IMG/VR virus record: IMGVR_UViG_3300047457_000456
Coordinates: 1 to 63,323 of that record
Length of the DNA stretch: 63,323 bases
Strand: one strand, 5' to 3'
From: a virus
In this document: piece after piece, positions 42,116-50,708 of the stretch
Numbering within the stretch: position 1 is the stretch's first letter
How the letters are laid out: every line of letters begins with the position of its first letter
The notes under the pieces: generated by a model
Databases searched by the model: none
Told to the model about the DNA's origin: nothing
What the model saw: the letters and a program-made list of their open reading frames with translations, nothing else
Translations under genes and position numbers: made by a program

Positions 42116-43209
42116 TTGACTAACCTCCCGCCAACCACTGGGCCACCACCAGACGATCCTACTGTTGGAGTAAACTCTGTAACATCTAATCCCATAACCC
42201 ATCTAAATGTTTCAGACTCAGTCCACGTGTTTGCTGTAAGGTCACCATCTACACCTGCTGTTGGCATATCAGCTAAGCATTGAGCATCCTGCGCTCTAGC
42301 AAATGTAATACGCGATAAAGACAATGGGTTGCCAGAATTCTGAAATCCTACTAGATATTTTATGCCTGTCGTTAATGTTTGCGGTGAATTAAAAGGAAAA
42401 TACACCTGTCCGTTATCGTAAAACATTGCACGATTCCATGATGGTGTTCCGCCATCAGCTAACACTCTAGTTGTTATTATTGATGGCGGGTATGACGTTG
42501 CATTGTAAAGGCGCATATCTGCTGTTACAAAGTTGCCAGTATTGTCAGATGATAAGGGGATTAAAACGCCGTTTAACTTGCACGTAGCCCCCATTGATGT
42601 TGGTATGGTAAATGAGTTGCCAGCAAACATATTGGTCTGAAAACCGCCTACGTTATTTACAGTCTGAGTCTGCGTTGGGTAACCATACGTTTTTGTTGCT
42701 GAAGCTATGCCCCATCGAAATGCTGATCTGTTTGCCGTGCCACCCAAGTTAGAAAATGAAAACGGCAAACCAGAGATTGATAATGGGTCTCTTTTGTTTT
42801 GATCATGCACTTGTGCTACAGACAATCCACCAGACCATGTGCCATACGTTTCAATACCAATAGCATAAGTATTTCCACGCGTAATTGTTTGCGGTGTTGT
42901 TAAATTCCACCACGTAAATGTAGGTGCGGATATTCCCGGAGTAGTACTAATGTCGTTTGCATCGGTATACGTTTTTGTTGTTGGTGGATTTGGCATAAAA
43001 TACCCCTTAACGTACTGCCACATTGCAATTCGTATTGGAGGCGTTCCACTTGAACTAGTTACACACATTCCAAATTGTGTAATAGTCATATCTTCTTCTG
43101 CAGTAAATACCTGCATAATATATTGCCCAGTCCCACTAAAAGCCCAGTTAGCATAACTGAATGCCTGTTGAAACCCAGCGGTGAATCTACCAAGATTATT
43201 AAGTATCAC
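42112..43209 (-). CDS. Tail/receptor-type beta protein, cassette copy 1, 365 aa
   Basis: This is the paralogue of the 363-residue protein (39835-40926), with similar layout but well diverged. It is beta-rich, with a Gly-rich C-terminal tail (GSSGGGPVVGGRLVN) like the GGGGLAANPLAGYVR tail of the copy. Probably a receptor-contacting or fibre-joining protein. It starts by ATGA overlap with the 86-residue gene. Confidence 0.7.
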   Translation of the reverse strand: MILNNLGRFTAGFQQAFSYANWAFSGTGQYIMQVFTAEEDMTITQFGMCVTSSSGTPPIRIAMWQYVKGYFMPNPPTTKTYTDANDISTTPGISAPTFTWWNLTTPQTITRGNTYAIGIETYGTWSGGLSVAQVHDQNKRDPLSISGLPFSFSNLGGTANRSAFRWGIASATKTYGYPTQTQTVNNVGGFQTNMFAGNSFTIPTSMGATCKLNGVLIPLSSDNTGNFVTADMRLYNATSYPPSIITTRVLADGGTPSWNRAMFYDNGQVYFPFNSPQTLTTGIKYLVGFQNSGNPLSLSRITFARAQDAQCLADMPTAGVDGDLTANTWTESETFRWVMGLDVTEFTPTVGSSGGGPVVGGRLVN

Positions 43210-43466
43210 GTTACGACCACCCAGTTATTATCTGGATCACTAATAGACAACGATGCTGTTTTGCCAGCAACGCGCTGCTCTGAATAATCCATCAATAACA
43301 ACGTACGCAATAGTGATTCAATTTCTGAGGACATCACATAGCAATATCTTTGAAACGAATCTTCATTTTCAAATACTAATGACTCGGATCCGTTCCACCA
43401 AATAACAATACGTCCATCTGGTAGTTCTTCTGCGTTTAATATCTGTGCTGATGCTGAATACGTCAT
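43206..43466 (-). CDS. Small cassette protein, copy 1, 86 aa
   Basis: It shares ENEDSFQRYC and IESLL with the 83-residue product at 40926-41177. It opens the first of two tandem three-gene cassettes. The product is beta-strand-rich at its start (DGRIVIWWNGSESLVF). Its function is unknown. Confidence 0.65.
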   Translation of the reverse strand: MTYSASAQILNAEELPDGRIVIWWNGSESLVFENEDSFQRYCYVMSSEIESLLRTLLLMDYSEQRVAGKTASLSISDPDNNWVVVT

Positions 43467-43744
43467 TACACTTCAATCTTTTTAATTAACTTTTCAGCTA
43501 TAGCATTTACTAGTTGAACAGATCTAAGACCTAAAATCCCAACTGCAAATGCAACGCCTACAACTTGATCTGGCGTATTCCATCCTACTTGCTTAGCAAT
43601 AATTGGAGTTAAATAAACCGCTGAGAAGGTGCCAGCAACAACACCAGATAAACCATGCCAAATATTTTTGACTTTAGTTTTATCCCACCAGTCTGTACCT
43701 GCAACCGCTCCAACAGCACCTGCAATAAGTTGCTCTTTATCCAT
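43466..43744 (-). CDS. Holin-like small membrane protein, 92 aa
   Basis: ATG 43744 has GAGGG 6 nt upstream and is preferred to the upstream GTG at 43765. Two hydrophobic segments (about residues 5-16 and 31-47; LSGVVAGTFSAVYLTPIIA) and a third near 58-75, with a Lys-rich end (EKLIKKIEV), fit a holin or related membrane protein. It overlaps the preceding membrane-protein gene by 8 nt. The pair could form a holin system for the lysin at 18262, although it lies among fibre genes. Confidence 0.6.
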   Translation of the reverse strand: MDKEQLIAGAVGAVAGTDWWDKTKVKNIWHGLSGVVAGTFSAVYLTPIIAKQVGWNTPDQVVGVAFAVGILGLRSVQLVNAIAEKLIKKIEV

Positions 43745-44033
43745 CGATGTCCCTCGTCGTTTCACTGACTTTTCTCACCTCCGGTAATTTTAATGAAAAA
43801 ACTGGGAGGTTGCTATCTTGTCGCATGAAGAAGGCAATCAACGCAGTTGTCATTGCTGGTATACCAGCCCTTATACCTTCTATGCTACTTAAAAGTAGTG
43901 CACGAGTCACCGTCCCATAAGACGCTGTGTCAGGAACATGTTGCGCTTTCCAAGCTGCATCAAACTCAGGAGCAGCGCTGGCAGTAAATGCAGCAAGTGC
44001 AATTAGTATCAATCTGCCCCATGAGACATTCAT
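43737..44033 (-). CDS. Small membrane protein, possible holin partner, 98 aa
   Basis: The N-terminal hydrophobic segment (WGRLILIALAAFTASAA) looks like a signal or membrane anchor. A second hydrophobic stretch lies at about residues 55-69 (GIRAGIPAMTTALIAFFMR), followed by a charged tail. It could work with the next gene in lysis. There is no further evidence. Confidence 0.55.
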   Translation of the reverse strand: MNVSWGRLILIALAAFTASAAPEFDAAWKAQHVPDTASYGTVTRALLLSSIEGIRAGIPAMTTALIAFFMRQDSNLPVFSLKLPEVRKVSETTRDIDG

Positions 44034-44728
44034 TACTTGCCTCCACCTGCATTTACAGGCGGTATTGCAAACGGACCACCCGGTGCCTTATACGATGTAT
44101 CTAGTTGCGCCCAAAGAGTCATACGCGTAATGTCATACCAGTCTTTCCAGAATGCACGACCAACTAACGATGGGTCGTCATAGTTTTTCATTGCAAGCTT
44201 AGCTGCTACATATGACGGTATTGCCTTAAGTAAAATGTCATCTGGAGCAAAACTAAAAGCCCCAGATCCAGCAGTAATAGGTGAAGCAGTAACAGCCCCA
44301 ACAACATCAACTGAAACAGCAACCGTAGGCTTTGGATATAAACCAATTTGATATGGACCATTACGATACCAGTGAGTTGGTGTTCCATTTGTAATTAAAT
44401 ATGCCTGATTAAACGCTGATAGCTCTTGTTCACCACAGTGTATTAATAATGATCCACCTATAGATGCTATTTGTGGATACCACAAGGCAGTCCCAGCAAA
44501 CGAATTAACTCGACTAGTGGTTGAACTAAAAGTGTGTGTTCCCTGTTCATAACAACAGGTTCGTGTCATTTCATCTGCTGCTTCATTAATGTAGTCAAGT
44601 ATTGTGTTTTCGGAAGAAACTGTTGCTGCTCCGCCGACACCACTGGCTAGTTCACCAACTACACTAGCATTTGTTTCGTTAAGGAGTTTGAGTGTTTCGT
44701 CACGTAATACTGAAAACCCTAATGGCAT
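44033..44728 (-). CDS. Head-tail adaptor-like protein 2, 231 aa
   Basis: Helical N-terminal region (LRDETLKLLNETNASV, ILDYINEAADEMTRTCC), central beta region (YQIGLYPKPTVAVSVDVVG) and a helical end (LKAIPSYVAAKLAMKNYDD). This arrangement matches phage adaptors such as T7 gp11 or P22 gp4 by position and secondary structure. Its gene follows a second adaptor-like gene directly, and the two overlap by one base. Confidence 0.65.
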   Translation of the reverse strand: MPLGFSVLRDETLKLLNETNASVVGELASGVGGAATVSSENTILDYINEAADEMTRTCCYEQGTHTFSSTTSRVNSFAGTALWYPQIASIGGSLLIHCGEQELSAFNQAYLITNGTPTHWYRNGPYQIGLYPKPTVAVSVDVVGAVTASPITAGSGAFSFAPDDILLKAIPSYVAAKLAMKNYDDPSLVGRAFWKDWYDITRMTLWAQLDTSYKAPGGPFAIPPVNAGGGK

Positions 44729-45375
44729 TAGACTGTCCTCCGTGCATAAATTGCTGCATTGGATTCGACATGACCTAATCTATCTAGATACTCATTCTTA
44801 TAAATTGTCATTCCATCAATATCTCGCAACTGCATTGCGCGTAAATAAAGAACGTTATAGACAAGGCAATCATGAGACATCTCTGGAAGAGGACATTCAG
44901 ATGCATCTGTGTTTGGCAATGGGTTTCCATTAGTGTCGTAATGCCAGATATCTCCGGGCTGTGCGTAACCCTCTATTAATAAAGCATTGGTAACAGATTG
45001 ACTTGGCGGAGGAAGTAAAACAATTTTATTCATTCCGTGAACAGCACAGTATTCAGGAACATATTCTGCTTGTTGGTTTCTGTAATCTTCTAATATCTGA
45101 TCACTGAATGAAACAATTTTGATTGGCGTATAATCACCAGCTTCATCTTTGATTTGGATAACTCTAATTTTATAAATGTCAGGGGAACAATAATCACTTG
45201 TTCCCCCGACGGTAGATAAATAACGTCGCCCTACTAAACAATCAGTTTTTCGAGCAATGTCATTTGCAGCTTCAATGATTAAGTAATCTAGGCCAAACGG
45301 ATCTCGGTCATGATCACTACCAAAATAGTGGCGACCAAGCATTCTGACCCTTTGTTTAATTTGACCTAGATTCAT
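44728..45375 (-). CDS. Head-tail adaptor-like protein 1, 215 aa
   Basis: The layout is the same as in its neighbour: N-terminal helices (IKQRVRMLGRHYFG, LIIEAANDIARKTDCL), a beta core (GMNKIVLLPPPSQ) and C-terminal helices (LVYNVLYLRAMQLRDID). The VLLPPP element corresponds to GLYPKP in the next protein. It lies right after the capsid genes. It probably binds the portal and joins head to tail. Confidence 0.65.
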   Translation of the reverse strand: MNLGQIKQRVRMLGRHYFGSDHDRDPFGLDYLIIEAANDIARKTDCLVGRRYLSTVGGTSDYCSPDIYKIRVIQIKDEAGDYTPIKIVSFSDQILEDYRNQQAEYVPEYCAVHGMNKIVLLPPPSQSVTNALLIEGYAQPGDIWHYDTNGNPLPNTDASECPLPEMSHDCLVYNVLYLRAMQLRDIDGMTIYKNEYLDRLGHVESNAAIYARRTV

Positions 45376-45385
45376 AACTTAATCC

Positions 45386-46237
45386 TTAAACAACTGCACC
45401 AAGACGGGCGTTTGCAATGTATGCATCACGAATAATAATGATGCCTCCTGCAGATCCGTTGCTTGTACATGCTAAGCGCAAGTATGGACGAGCTGTTGGT
45501 GCAATTGGAATTGTAAACTGACGGCCAAGGTCAGATGTACGTACCTTAGTAAACTGCATGGTTGCAGTTCCGTTAGATGCATATGTTCCAGATACCAATT
45601 GTGAGTTATTCAAAATTGGTAGTGGCTGACCACTATATGGACGCAACGTAAATGTTGTAGCAGATGGAACTGAAGCAACTTCAACAACCTGCCCAACAAC
45701 TGGTGCAGCAAGGAAGTTTGCAGGTCCATAGGTACCCGTGCCTATGTTGTTAACATACAAAATGTCACCAACTGCAAAGCTGTGCGCACCACTAGTAAAT
45801 ACACCAGCTGTAGTAGCAGCAGAAGTAGTTACAGCAGCACCTGCAGCAACAGTAGTTGTTGGTACGTTAGTATCAGCAGTTCCAACAGTAACCCAGTTTG
45901 TCAAGTCACTTGATGCCTGAACGCTAAATGTTTGTGATGTAACAGTTGCACAAATTGTTGCATCAACGATAGCAAATAGATCGTTACGCGAACTTTGTCC
46001 GGGAAGAACAATACCGCCAACATCAGGAGTGTCTTCAGCATACTGTGGGCGACCAACAATTGCCGTCTTGCTCCAACCGCCGTAAGCAAGTGGGCAGGAT
46101 ACAACTGATGTTGCTGAAGCACCCGGAGTAAATCCGCCATAATAACTTACAACAGAAGCACCCGGCGATGCAGCAATAGTAGATGCACCTAATGTACCTG
46201 CTCCAAAAAGGAACGATAATTTCATATCTCTAGCCAT
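45386..46237 (-). CDS. Capsid decoration/cement-like protein, 283 aa
   Basis: GGAGG precedes ATG 46237. The beta-rich protein has a typical cement-protein core (AIVDATICATVTSQTFSVQA; the strand YLRLACTSNGSAGG near the end), interrupted by an Ala/Thr/Val-rich insert (TTTVAAGAAVTTSAATTAG) that may be an extra surface domain. The gene directly follows the major capsid gene, the usual place for such proteins. The Bbp16-like family is the closest match I can suggest. Confidence 0.65.
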   Translation of the reverse strand: MARDMKLSFLFGAGTLGASTIAASPGASVVSYYGGFTPGASATSVVSCPLAYGGWSKTAIVGRPQYAEDTPDVGGIVLPGQSSRNDLFAIVDATICATVTSQTFSVQASSDLTNWVTVGTADTNVPTTTVAAGAAVTTSAATTAGVFTSGAHSFAVGDILYVNNIGTGTYGPANFLAAPVVGQVVEVASVPSATTFTLRPYSGQPLPILNNSQLVSGTYASNGTATMQFTKVRTSDLGRQFTIPIAPTARPYLRLACTSNGSAGGIIIIRDAYIANARLGAVV

Positions 46238-46248
46238 AATAATCCTCC

Positions 46249-47313
46249 TTACGCGATCTTAACCGCAAGGCGACCAATTGAGCGAGTGTTCTGTGCCATG
46301 AGACCACAACCCCACTCAAACAGAACATTGTGCATAACGCCATTTTCCTGCGACTTACCAAGGTAGTCAGGCTTCAATGGCTTTGGCTGCCAGCCTTCAA
46401 GGTAACCCTTGCCGTATCGAACAGCGTAAATAGTTGTGGCATTAGCTACAGATGCGGTAGTTGCATCTGGAAGAACCCACGAAACAGTTACGTTTGTTGG
46501 AATAACTGGAGTTAATCCATCTGACTTACGTCCAACGACACGGACCTTAGCGTTTTTAAACTGCTCTACAGGACGATCAAAGTTGTCCTGTGTAACATCA
46601 AATCCAGAACCAAGTCCCATTACGCGAATAGCCATTTCAAAATGACGCTTCGTTTGCTCATTCATGTAGAGAACAATGCCATCTCCATCTGGGGAAGACA
46701 TGTTATCGAACAAGTTCTGGATATCGTGCATTAAGCGGTTAGCTGCACCAGAACCAGCAGTAGCAGTGCTTGCTGCAAGGATGTTTGCAAACGACAGGTC
46801 TGCACTCGATGCAATATTCATATCAGATGCAATATCAAACTGTGCCCAGTTATCAAGACGGTACTTGAGTCCGGGGAAACAGTCAGACGAGTTACCAGCA
46901 ACCAACGACGTTGGGTCATTGTTTAAGAATTTATCGTTAAAGTCATATGCAAAGCCTTCCATAAACATCTGGACTTGTGCATCAACTGGATCGACAATTG
47001 CGTCTGGCTGATCAAGGAGAACATGGTCAACTGTAATCATGTTACGCATGATGAACATCTGCTCTTCATACGACTTTGGCTTACCCTTGATTGCTTGTGG
47101 CTGGGAGTTAATACCCGTCCACGTAGGAAGAGGAATACCAGAGTTTGTATAGCGCAGACCAATCTGGCGCAACGATGGAGATGTGTAGAACGGGATGTCC
47201 TTGACTGCGTTCCACGTTTGATGAAGAGATTTGGTGATCTCCTTGACCATAGGATCGTTCGATAAGATCGCCTGATCTGCAAGGGTCAAAGCACCGTTAA
47301 AGTCAATAGCCAT
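46249..47313 (-). CDS. Major capsid protein, 354 aa
   Basis: It has AAAGGAGGCC before the start and follows the scaffold gene. Length and order (portal, scaffold, capsid, cement, adaptors) fit an HK97-fold major capsid protein. Visible features are an N-terminal arm (1-80), a long helix region (LMHDIQNLFDNMSSPDGD) and a conserved-looking end (YAVRYGKGYLEGWQPKPL) typical of capsid proteins of short-tailed phages. No residue-level proof of the fold is possible by eye. Confidence 0.8.
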   Translation of the reverse strand: MAIDFNGALTLADQAILSNDPMVKEITKSLHQTWNAVKDIPFYTSPSLRQIGLRYTNSGIPLPTWTGINSQPQAIKGKPKSYEEQMFIMRNMITVDHVLLDQPDAIVDPVDAQVQMFMEGFAYDFNDKFLNNDPTSLVAGNSSDCFPGLKYRLDNWAQFDIASDMNIASSADLSFANILAASTATAGSGAANRLMHDIQNLFDNMSSPDGDGIVLYMNEQTKRHFEMAIRVMGLGSGFDVTQDNFDRPVEQFKNAKVRVVGRKSDGLTPVIPTNVTVSWVLPDATTASVANATTIYAVRYGKGYLEGWQPKPLKPDYLGKSQENGVMHNVLFEWGCGLMAQNTRSIGRLAVKIA

Positions 47314-47325
47314 TTAAGGCCTCCT

Positions 47326-48207
47326 TTATCGAATACCAAGCATTCTTGAGAATATGCCACTTGAACTCTGTCGAACAGGTTCAGTTGGTCGGACTACGGG
47401 TTGAGCTGAATCAGCTGTACTAATTGGAGTAGGCGCACGACGCTGTTTGGCAACCATTTCTGCCAGCTCAGGCACCATGCTTTCAATTAGGCCTTCGACT
47501 TGGTTATGTACATGCTCGGCTGCTTCTCGTGGAGACATACCTGCATTCATCAGGTTATCTACCATCTGCATTGCTCTACGAGCATATGGGAATTCTGTAA
47601 GAGCAGCATTGCGCTGCTGTTGCATTAAAACCCCATTGACTTGCTGGTTTAGTTTGTCGTATCTATATTTCGTAATTTCAGCTTCAGCTTGTGCTTCAGC
47701 GAGTTGTGGATCAAGATACTGATCGGTTTGTGCAGCTAACCATTTGTCGCGAATCTGTTGTTCGTACTGTTGTTCTTGTTGTGCCTCTAAAGCTTTTCGT
47801 ACATCTTCAGCTGAGTTAAAACCATTTTCCTCAAACTGTCGAATAACATCTGCCCATTGGTCAAACTTAGATTGAACTTCGCGTCCAACTTTGGCTTGCT
47901 CATTAACTTCCCTGAATCTTTCGTAAGGAACAGCTTCAGGCTCAGTCCTACCTAGATTATCCATCAGTCGCTGGCGAACTTCTTCTTCAGCGCTGTACAG
48001 ATCTAAAGCAGCATTCCACTCTTCGTCATAACCGTCGTCACCATCGGCTTCTGCGTATGTTTCACCTTCAGAATCGTTTAACGCCCATTCCTGATTATCG
48101 CCAGTGGCGGCCTGACGTACATGATCAACTAGTGCAGAACCAACGCTTGTTTCGCCCGTCGCCGCTGCTGGTGAGTCAGCGGTTCGCATCACCATCTCTT
48201 CGGACAT
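47326..48207 (-). CDS. Scaffold-like protein, 293 aa
   Basis: Acidic, helical and Gln/Glu-rich (LEAQQEQQYEQQIRDKW, AQAEAEITKYRYDKL), with a disordered acidic N-terminus and a basic C-terminal end (SSGIFSRMLGIR). This is the expected composition of a scaffolding protein lying between portal and capsid genes. It probably guides procapsid assembly and is then lost. Confidence 0.7.
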   Translation of the reverse strand: MSEEMVMRTADSPAAATGETSVGSALVDHVRQAATGDNQEWALNDSEGETYAEADGDDGYDEEWNAALDLYSAEEEVRQRLMDNLGRTEPEAVPYERFREVNEQAKVGREVQSKFDQWADVIRQFEENGFNSAEDVRKALEAQQEQQYEQQIRDKWLAAQTDQYLDPQLAEAQAEAEITKYRYDKLNQQVNGVLMQQQRNAALTEFPYARRAMQMVDNLMNAGMSPREAAEHVHNQVEGLIESMVPELAEMVAKQRRAPTPISTADSAQPVVRPTEPVRQSSSGIFSRMLGIR

Positions 48208-50574
48208 TTACAATATACCCTCATCTTCTTGCATTGTGCCAACATCTTGCATAGGCATAGCTTCTTCCATTGGCATTTGACCTCCTTGTTGTCGTTGCAT
48301 AATTGCTTGACGTGCAGCATCTGGATTAAACATTTCCTCTTCAGGTTGTTCCATTTCCATTTCTGGCATAGGAGGTCGTAGCTGTGGTTCAGCCATACCC
48401 ATCATCCCACTCGTGCTATCTAAACCAGATGGCATTTCACCTGATTCATCTTGCGACTCAAGACCAGCCTTGGCTGTTAGCAGAGTAATTTCTGCTTCAA
48501 GCTTTGCCTGTATCTCTGCACGTTTCTTCGCAATATCGATTTCAGCCTTTGCCTGTTCAGCTTCAATATCAAATGATGGTTGCTGTTTCTGCTGAGACTG
48601 CGCTTGCATTTGCATTTGCGCTTGCATCATTTCTTGTTGCTGCATCTGCGCTTGCTTAATTTTGTTTTGTTGTTCCTCTAAATGATTAAGTATTTTAGAG
48701 GCTTCCGGCATATTTACTAATTCAATAAATAACCTATTTGTATCTGGATCTGCTGGGTCACCAAATACACCCATTTGCCGTAGGGTTGCATATTTTTGTA
48801 ATCTAGCTTCTGGGCCATCATCCATTGCAGATCCCGGTACATATACAATCCTAAATTGACCACCGTTGCGAATAGCATCAAAGCGCATAACGCCTTGCTT
48901 AAGCTGATCGCTAGGAGCACCTTCTTCCTGCATGTTTCCTACAAATGGAACAATGGCAAATTGCTGTACAAGAGAAACTTCCCACTCTTTAATTTTGTAG
49001 TTGCTGATTTCAATGTCAGCTCTTACATACGAGTGTTGAGTGTTATCTGCCTTTTGTAATAATCGAACAGCTTCTGCTGGTGTACCTGCTTGAGCCATAC
49101 CTTGGCTAACATCATGCAATCCAGCTACGTCTGCCATATCTTTTTCAATAAACTGAAGGACAGGAAATATGTCACTACCTACGCCGGGTGCTCTAACAAT
49201 TTGTGGTGGTTGTGATCCACGGTCGTAGTAAATTTTTCGATAGACTCGATTTGCGTCATCGACAGTGTCACTTTTATTGTCAAATGCATCAGCGCCAATT
49301 TTACTTAAACGCTCAACCATGATGTAGTCTTTTTGTCCCTCAAATTGTTCAAGGAGCTTTGACCACAATCTGTTGTACATCAACTGTAATTGCGTAAGGT
49401 CAAAACCTAAACTGTATCCATATGGAGTACCAGCTCTTGGTTGCCATCGTAGTGGAATAAATGGAAATGAGTCACGCTTTTCATATGGCCATATACCAGC
49501 ATAGAGTAACTGACTATTTGTGGAAACTATGTAACGACCTTTAGGATAAAGAGCACTAGGCTTTTCCCAATATTCGTACACAGTTGCAGCATGTTTTCTT
49601 GCATCGTAACTTGACTGTCTTGCTGGTGTTGGATTTGTGTATCCGAATCCGCTTCCTGCTGCGCCATCAAGATAATTGTCCACATAACTAGCATTGTGTC
49701 CGGTGAGTGCATCTGCTTTTACTCGCTTTCCGATATCACCGTATGAGTCAACAAACCAACTCAACGGCTTAACCATTGCATGAATGAGCCAGCGCACGTC
49801 ATCGTCTTGCTTAGCTGTAGGGTCTAGATAAACATCAAATGCTGGAAGAATCTGTTCTACAACATCACCAGCATCAAACTGCTTGTGACCTATTACTTCC
49901 TTACCAGACACATCGTAAAGTGGAACAACCTGACTTTTATTACTATCCCAAAATATTTTTAAGTAACTAGTCCCACATACACAAGCCCATCGAACACGTT
50001 CTTTTAACTGCGTTTCTCGTCCAAACTTTTTAGCGTAATGTTTAATGATAAAGTTTGCCTCATCTGCTGCCATCCTATCGCGATCGCTTTCAGATAGAGG
50101 GACAGCACTAGCATCCGGACTGCCTTGAGTTAGCTTTCCTACAACACCGTCAATAAGTGGACGCATCTTATTTACTACAACATATCGTGTAGGTTCTTTA
50201 TGATTCTGCAACTTAACAAGATTGCGAGCATTGCTATTAATTCTAAACCACTGCCGTCCTTCAAAGAATGCAACGGAAAGTGCCCACTCGGTTTCCATTT
50301 CCTGCCTTGCACGTTGAGCAGTTTCAAATTGACCTTTGACAAAATCGCAAACTTTCATTGCCTCAGCTGGTGTTTCAGCAGGTAATACTTGCCAATCTTT
50401 TTCTTCTTGATCTAACTCAAGGTTTTCTGATTCATTTAACCGAGGGTCGCTAAGTTTCAATGCTCCAATAGTGCCCTCGTGCTCTGGCACCTTAAATGCT
50501 GTCATTGACGCATTAGGCGCACCACCTCGCAGCATGTTTGCCAACTTACTAGGATTGATCATCGGTTTTCTCAT
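48208..50574 (-). CDS. Portal protein, P22-type, 788 aa
   Basis: Characteristic segments include WACVCGTSYLKIFWD, FDVYLDPTA, KDYIMVERLSKIG and LQKADNTQHSYVRADIE, in the order found in P22-like portals. The C-terminus is a long Gln/Met/Glu helix (MQQQEMMQAQMQMQAQSQQK), like the barrel or crown of large portals. It forms the DNA channel of the head. Its start overlaps the end of the 45-residue gene by 4 nt. Confidence 0.9.
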   Translation of the reverse strand: MRKPMINPSKLANMLRGGAPNASMTAFKVPEHEGTIGALKLSDPRLNESENLELDQEEKDWQVLPAETPAEAMKVCDFVKGQFETAQRARQEMETEWALSVAFFEGRQWFRINSNARNLVKLQNHKEPTRYVVVNKMRPLIDGVVGKLTQGSPDASAVPLSESDRDRMAADEANFIIKHYAKKFGRETQLKERVRWACVCGTSYLKIFWDSNKSQVVPLYDVSGKEVIGHKQFDAGDVVEQILPAFDVYLDPTAKQDDDVRWLIHAMVKPLSWFVDSYGDIGKRVKADALTGHNASYVDNYLDGAAGSGFGYTNPTPARQSSYDARKHAATVYEYWEKPSALYPKGRYIVSTNSQLLYAGIWPYEKRDSFPFIPLRWQPRAGTPYGYSLGFDLTQLQLMYNRLWSKLLEQFEGQKDYIMVERLSKIGADAFDNKSDTVDDANRVYRKIYYDRGSQPPQIVRAPGVGSDIFPVLQFIEKDMADVAGLHDVSQGMAQAGTPAEAVRLLQKADNTQHSYVRADIEISNYKIKEWEVSLVQQFAIVPFVGNMQEEGAPSDQLKQGVMRFDAIRNGGQFRIVYVPGSAMDDGPEARLQKYATLRQMGVFGDPADPDTNRLFIELVNMPEASKILNHLEEQQNKIKQAQMQQQEMMQAQMQMQAQSQQKQQPSFDIEAEQAKAEIDIAKKRAEIQAKLEAEITLLTAKAGLESQDESGEMPSGLDSTSGMMGMAEPQLRPPMPEMEMEQPEEEMFNPDAARQAIMQRQQGGQMPMEEAMPMQDVGTMQEDEGIL

Positions 50575-50708
50575 AGCCAGTCACCTGTCTTCTTTATTTC
50601 GTTTAAGATTTTCTCAGCTCTCTGGTTTTTAAGTTCTTTTAAAACCTCAGTCATCCATACAAGCATAAGTATCCCAAATAAAGCTTCAGCTACATCACGA
50701 ACACTCAT
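50571..50708 (-). CDS. Tiny conserved-position membrane protein between terminase and portal, 45 aa
   Basis: ATG 50708 overlaps the terminase stop (TAATG), and the TGA at 50573-50571 overlaps the portal start (ATGA), so it is translationally coupled on both sides. The product has a hydrophobic part at residues 8-19 (EALFGILMLVWM) followed by a charged helix (EVLKELKNQRAEKILNEIKK). No function is known. Perfect fitting into a 134-nt gap argues that it is real. Confidence 0.7.
   Translation of the reverse strand: MSVRDVAEALFGILMLVWMTEVLKELKNQRAEKILNEIKKTGDWL

Noticed and set aside
42112-42202. Programmed frameshift joining the 365- and 311-residue fibre genes
   Set aside because: A TTG start with GGGAGG exactly at the overlap, and the match of its start to the paralogue, explain the arrangement without frameshifting.
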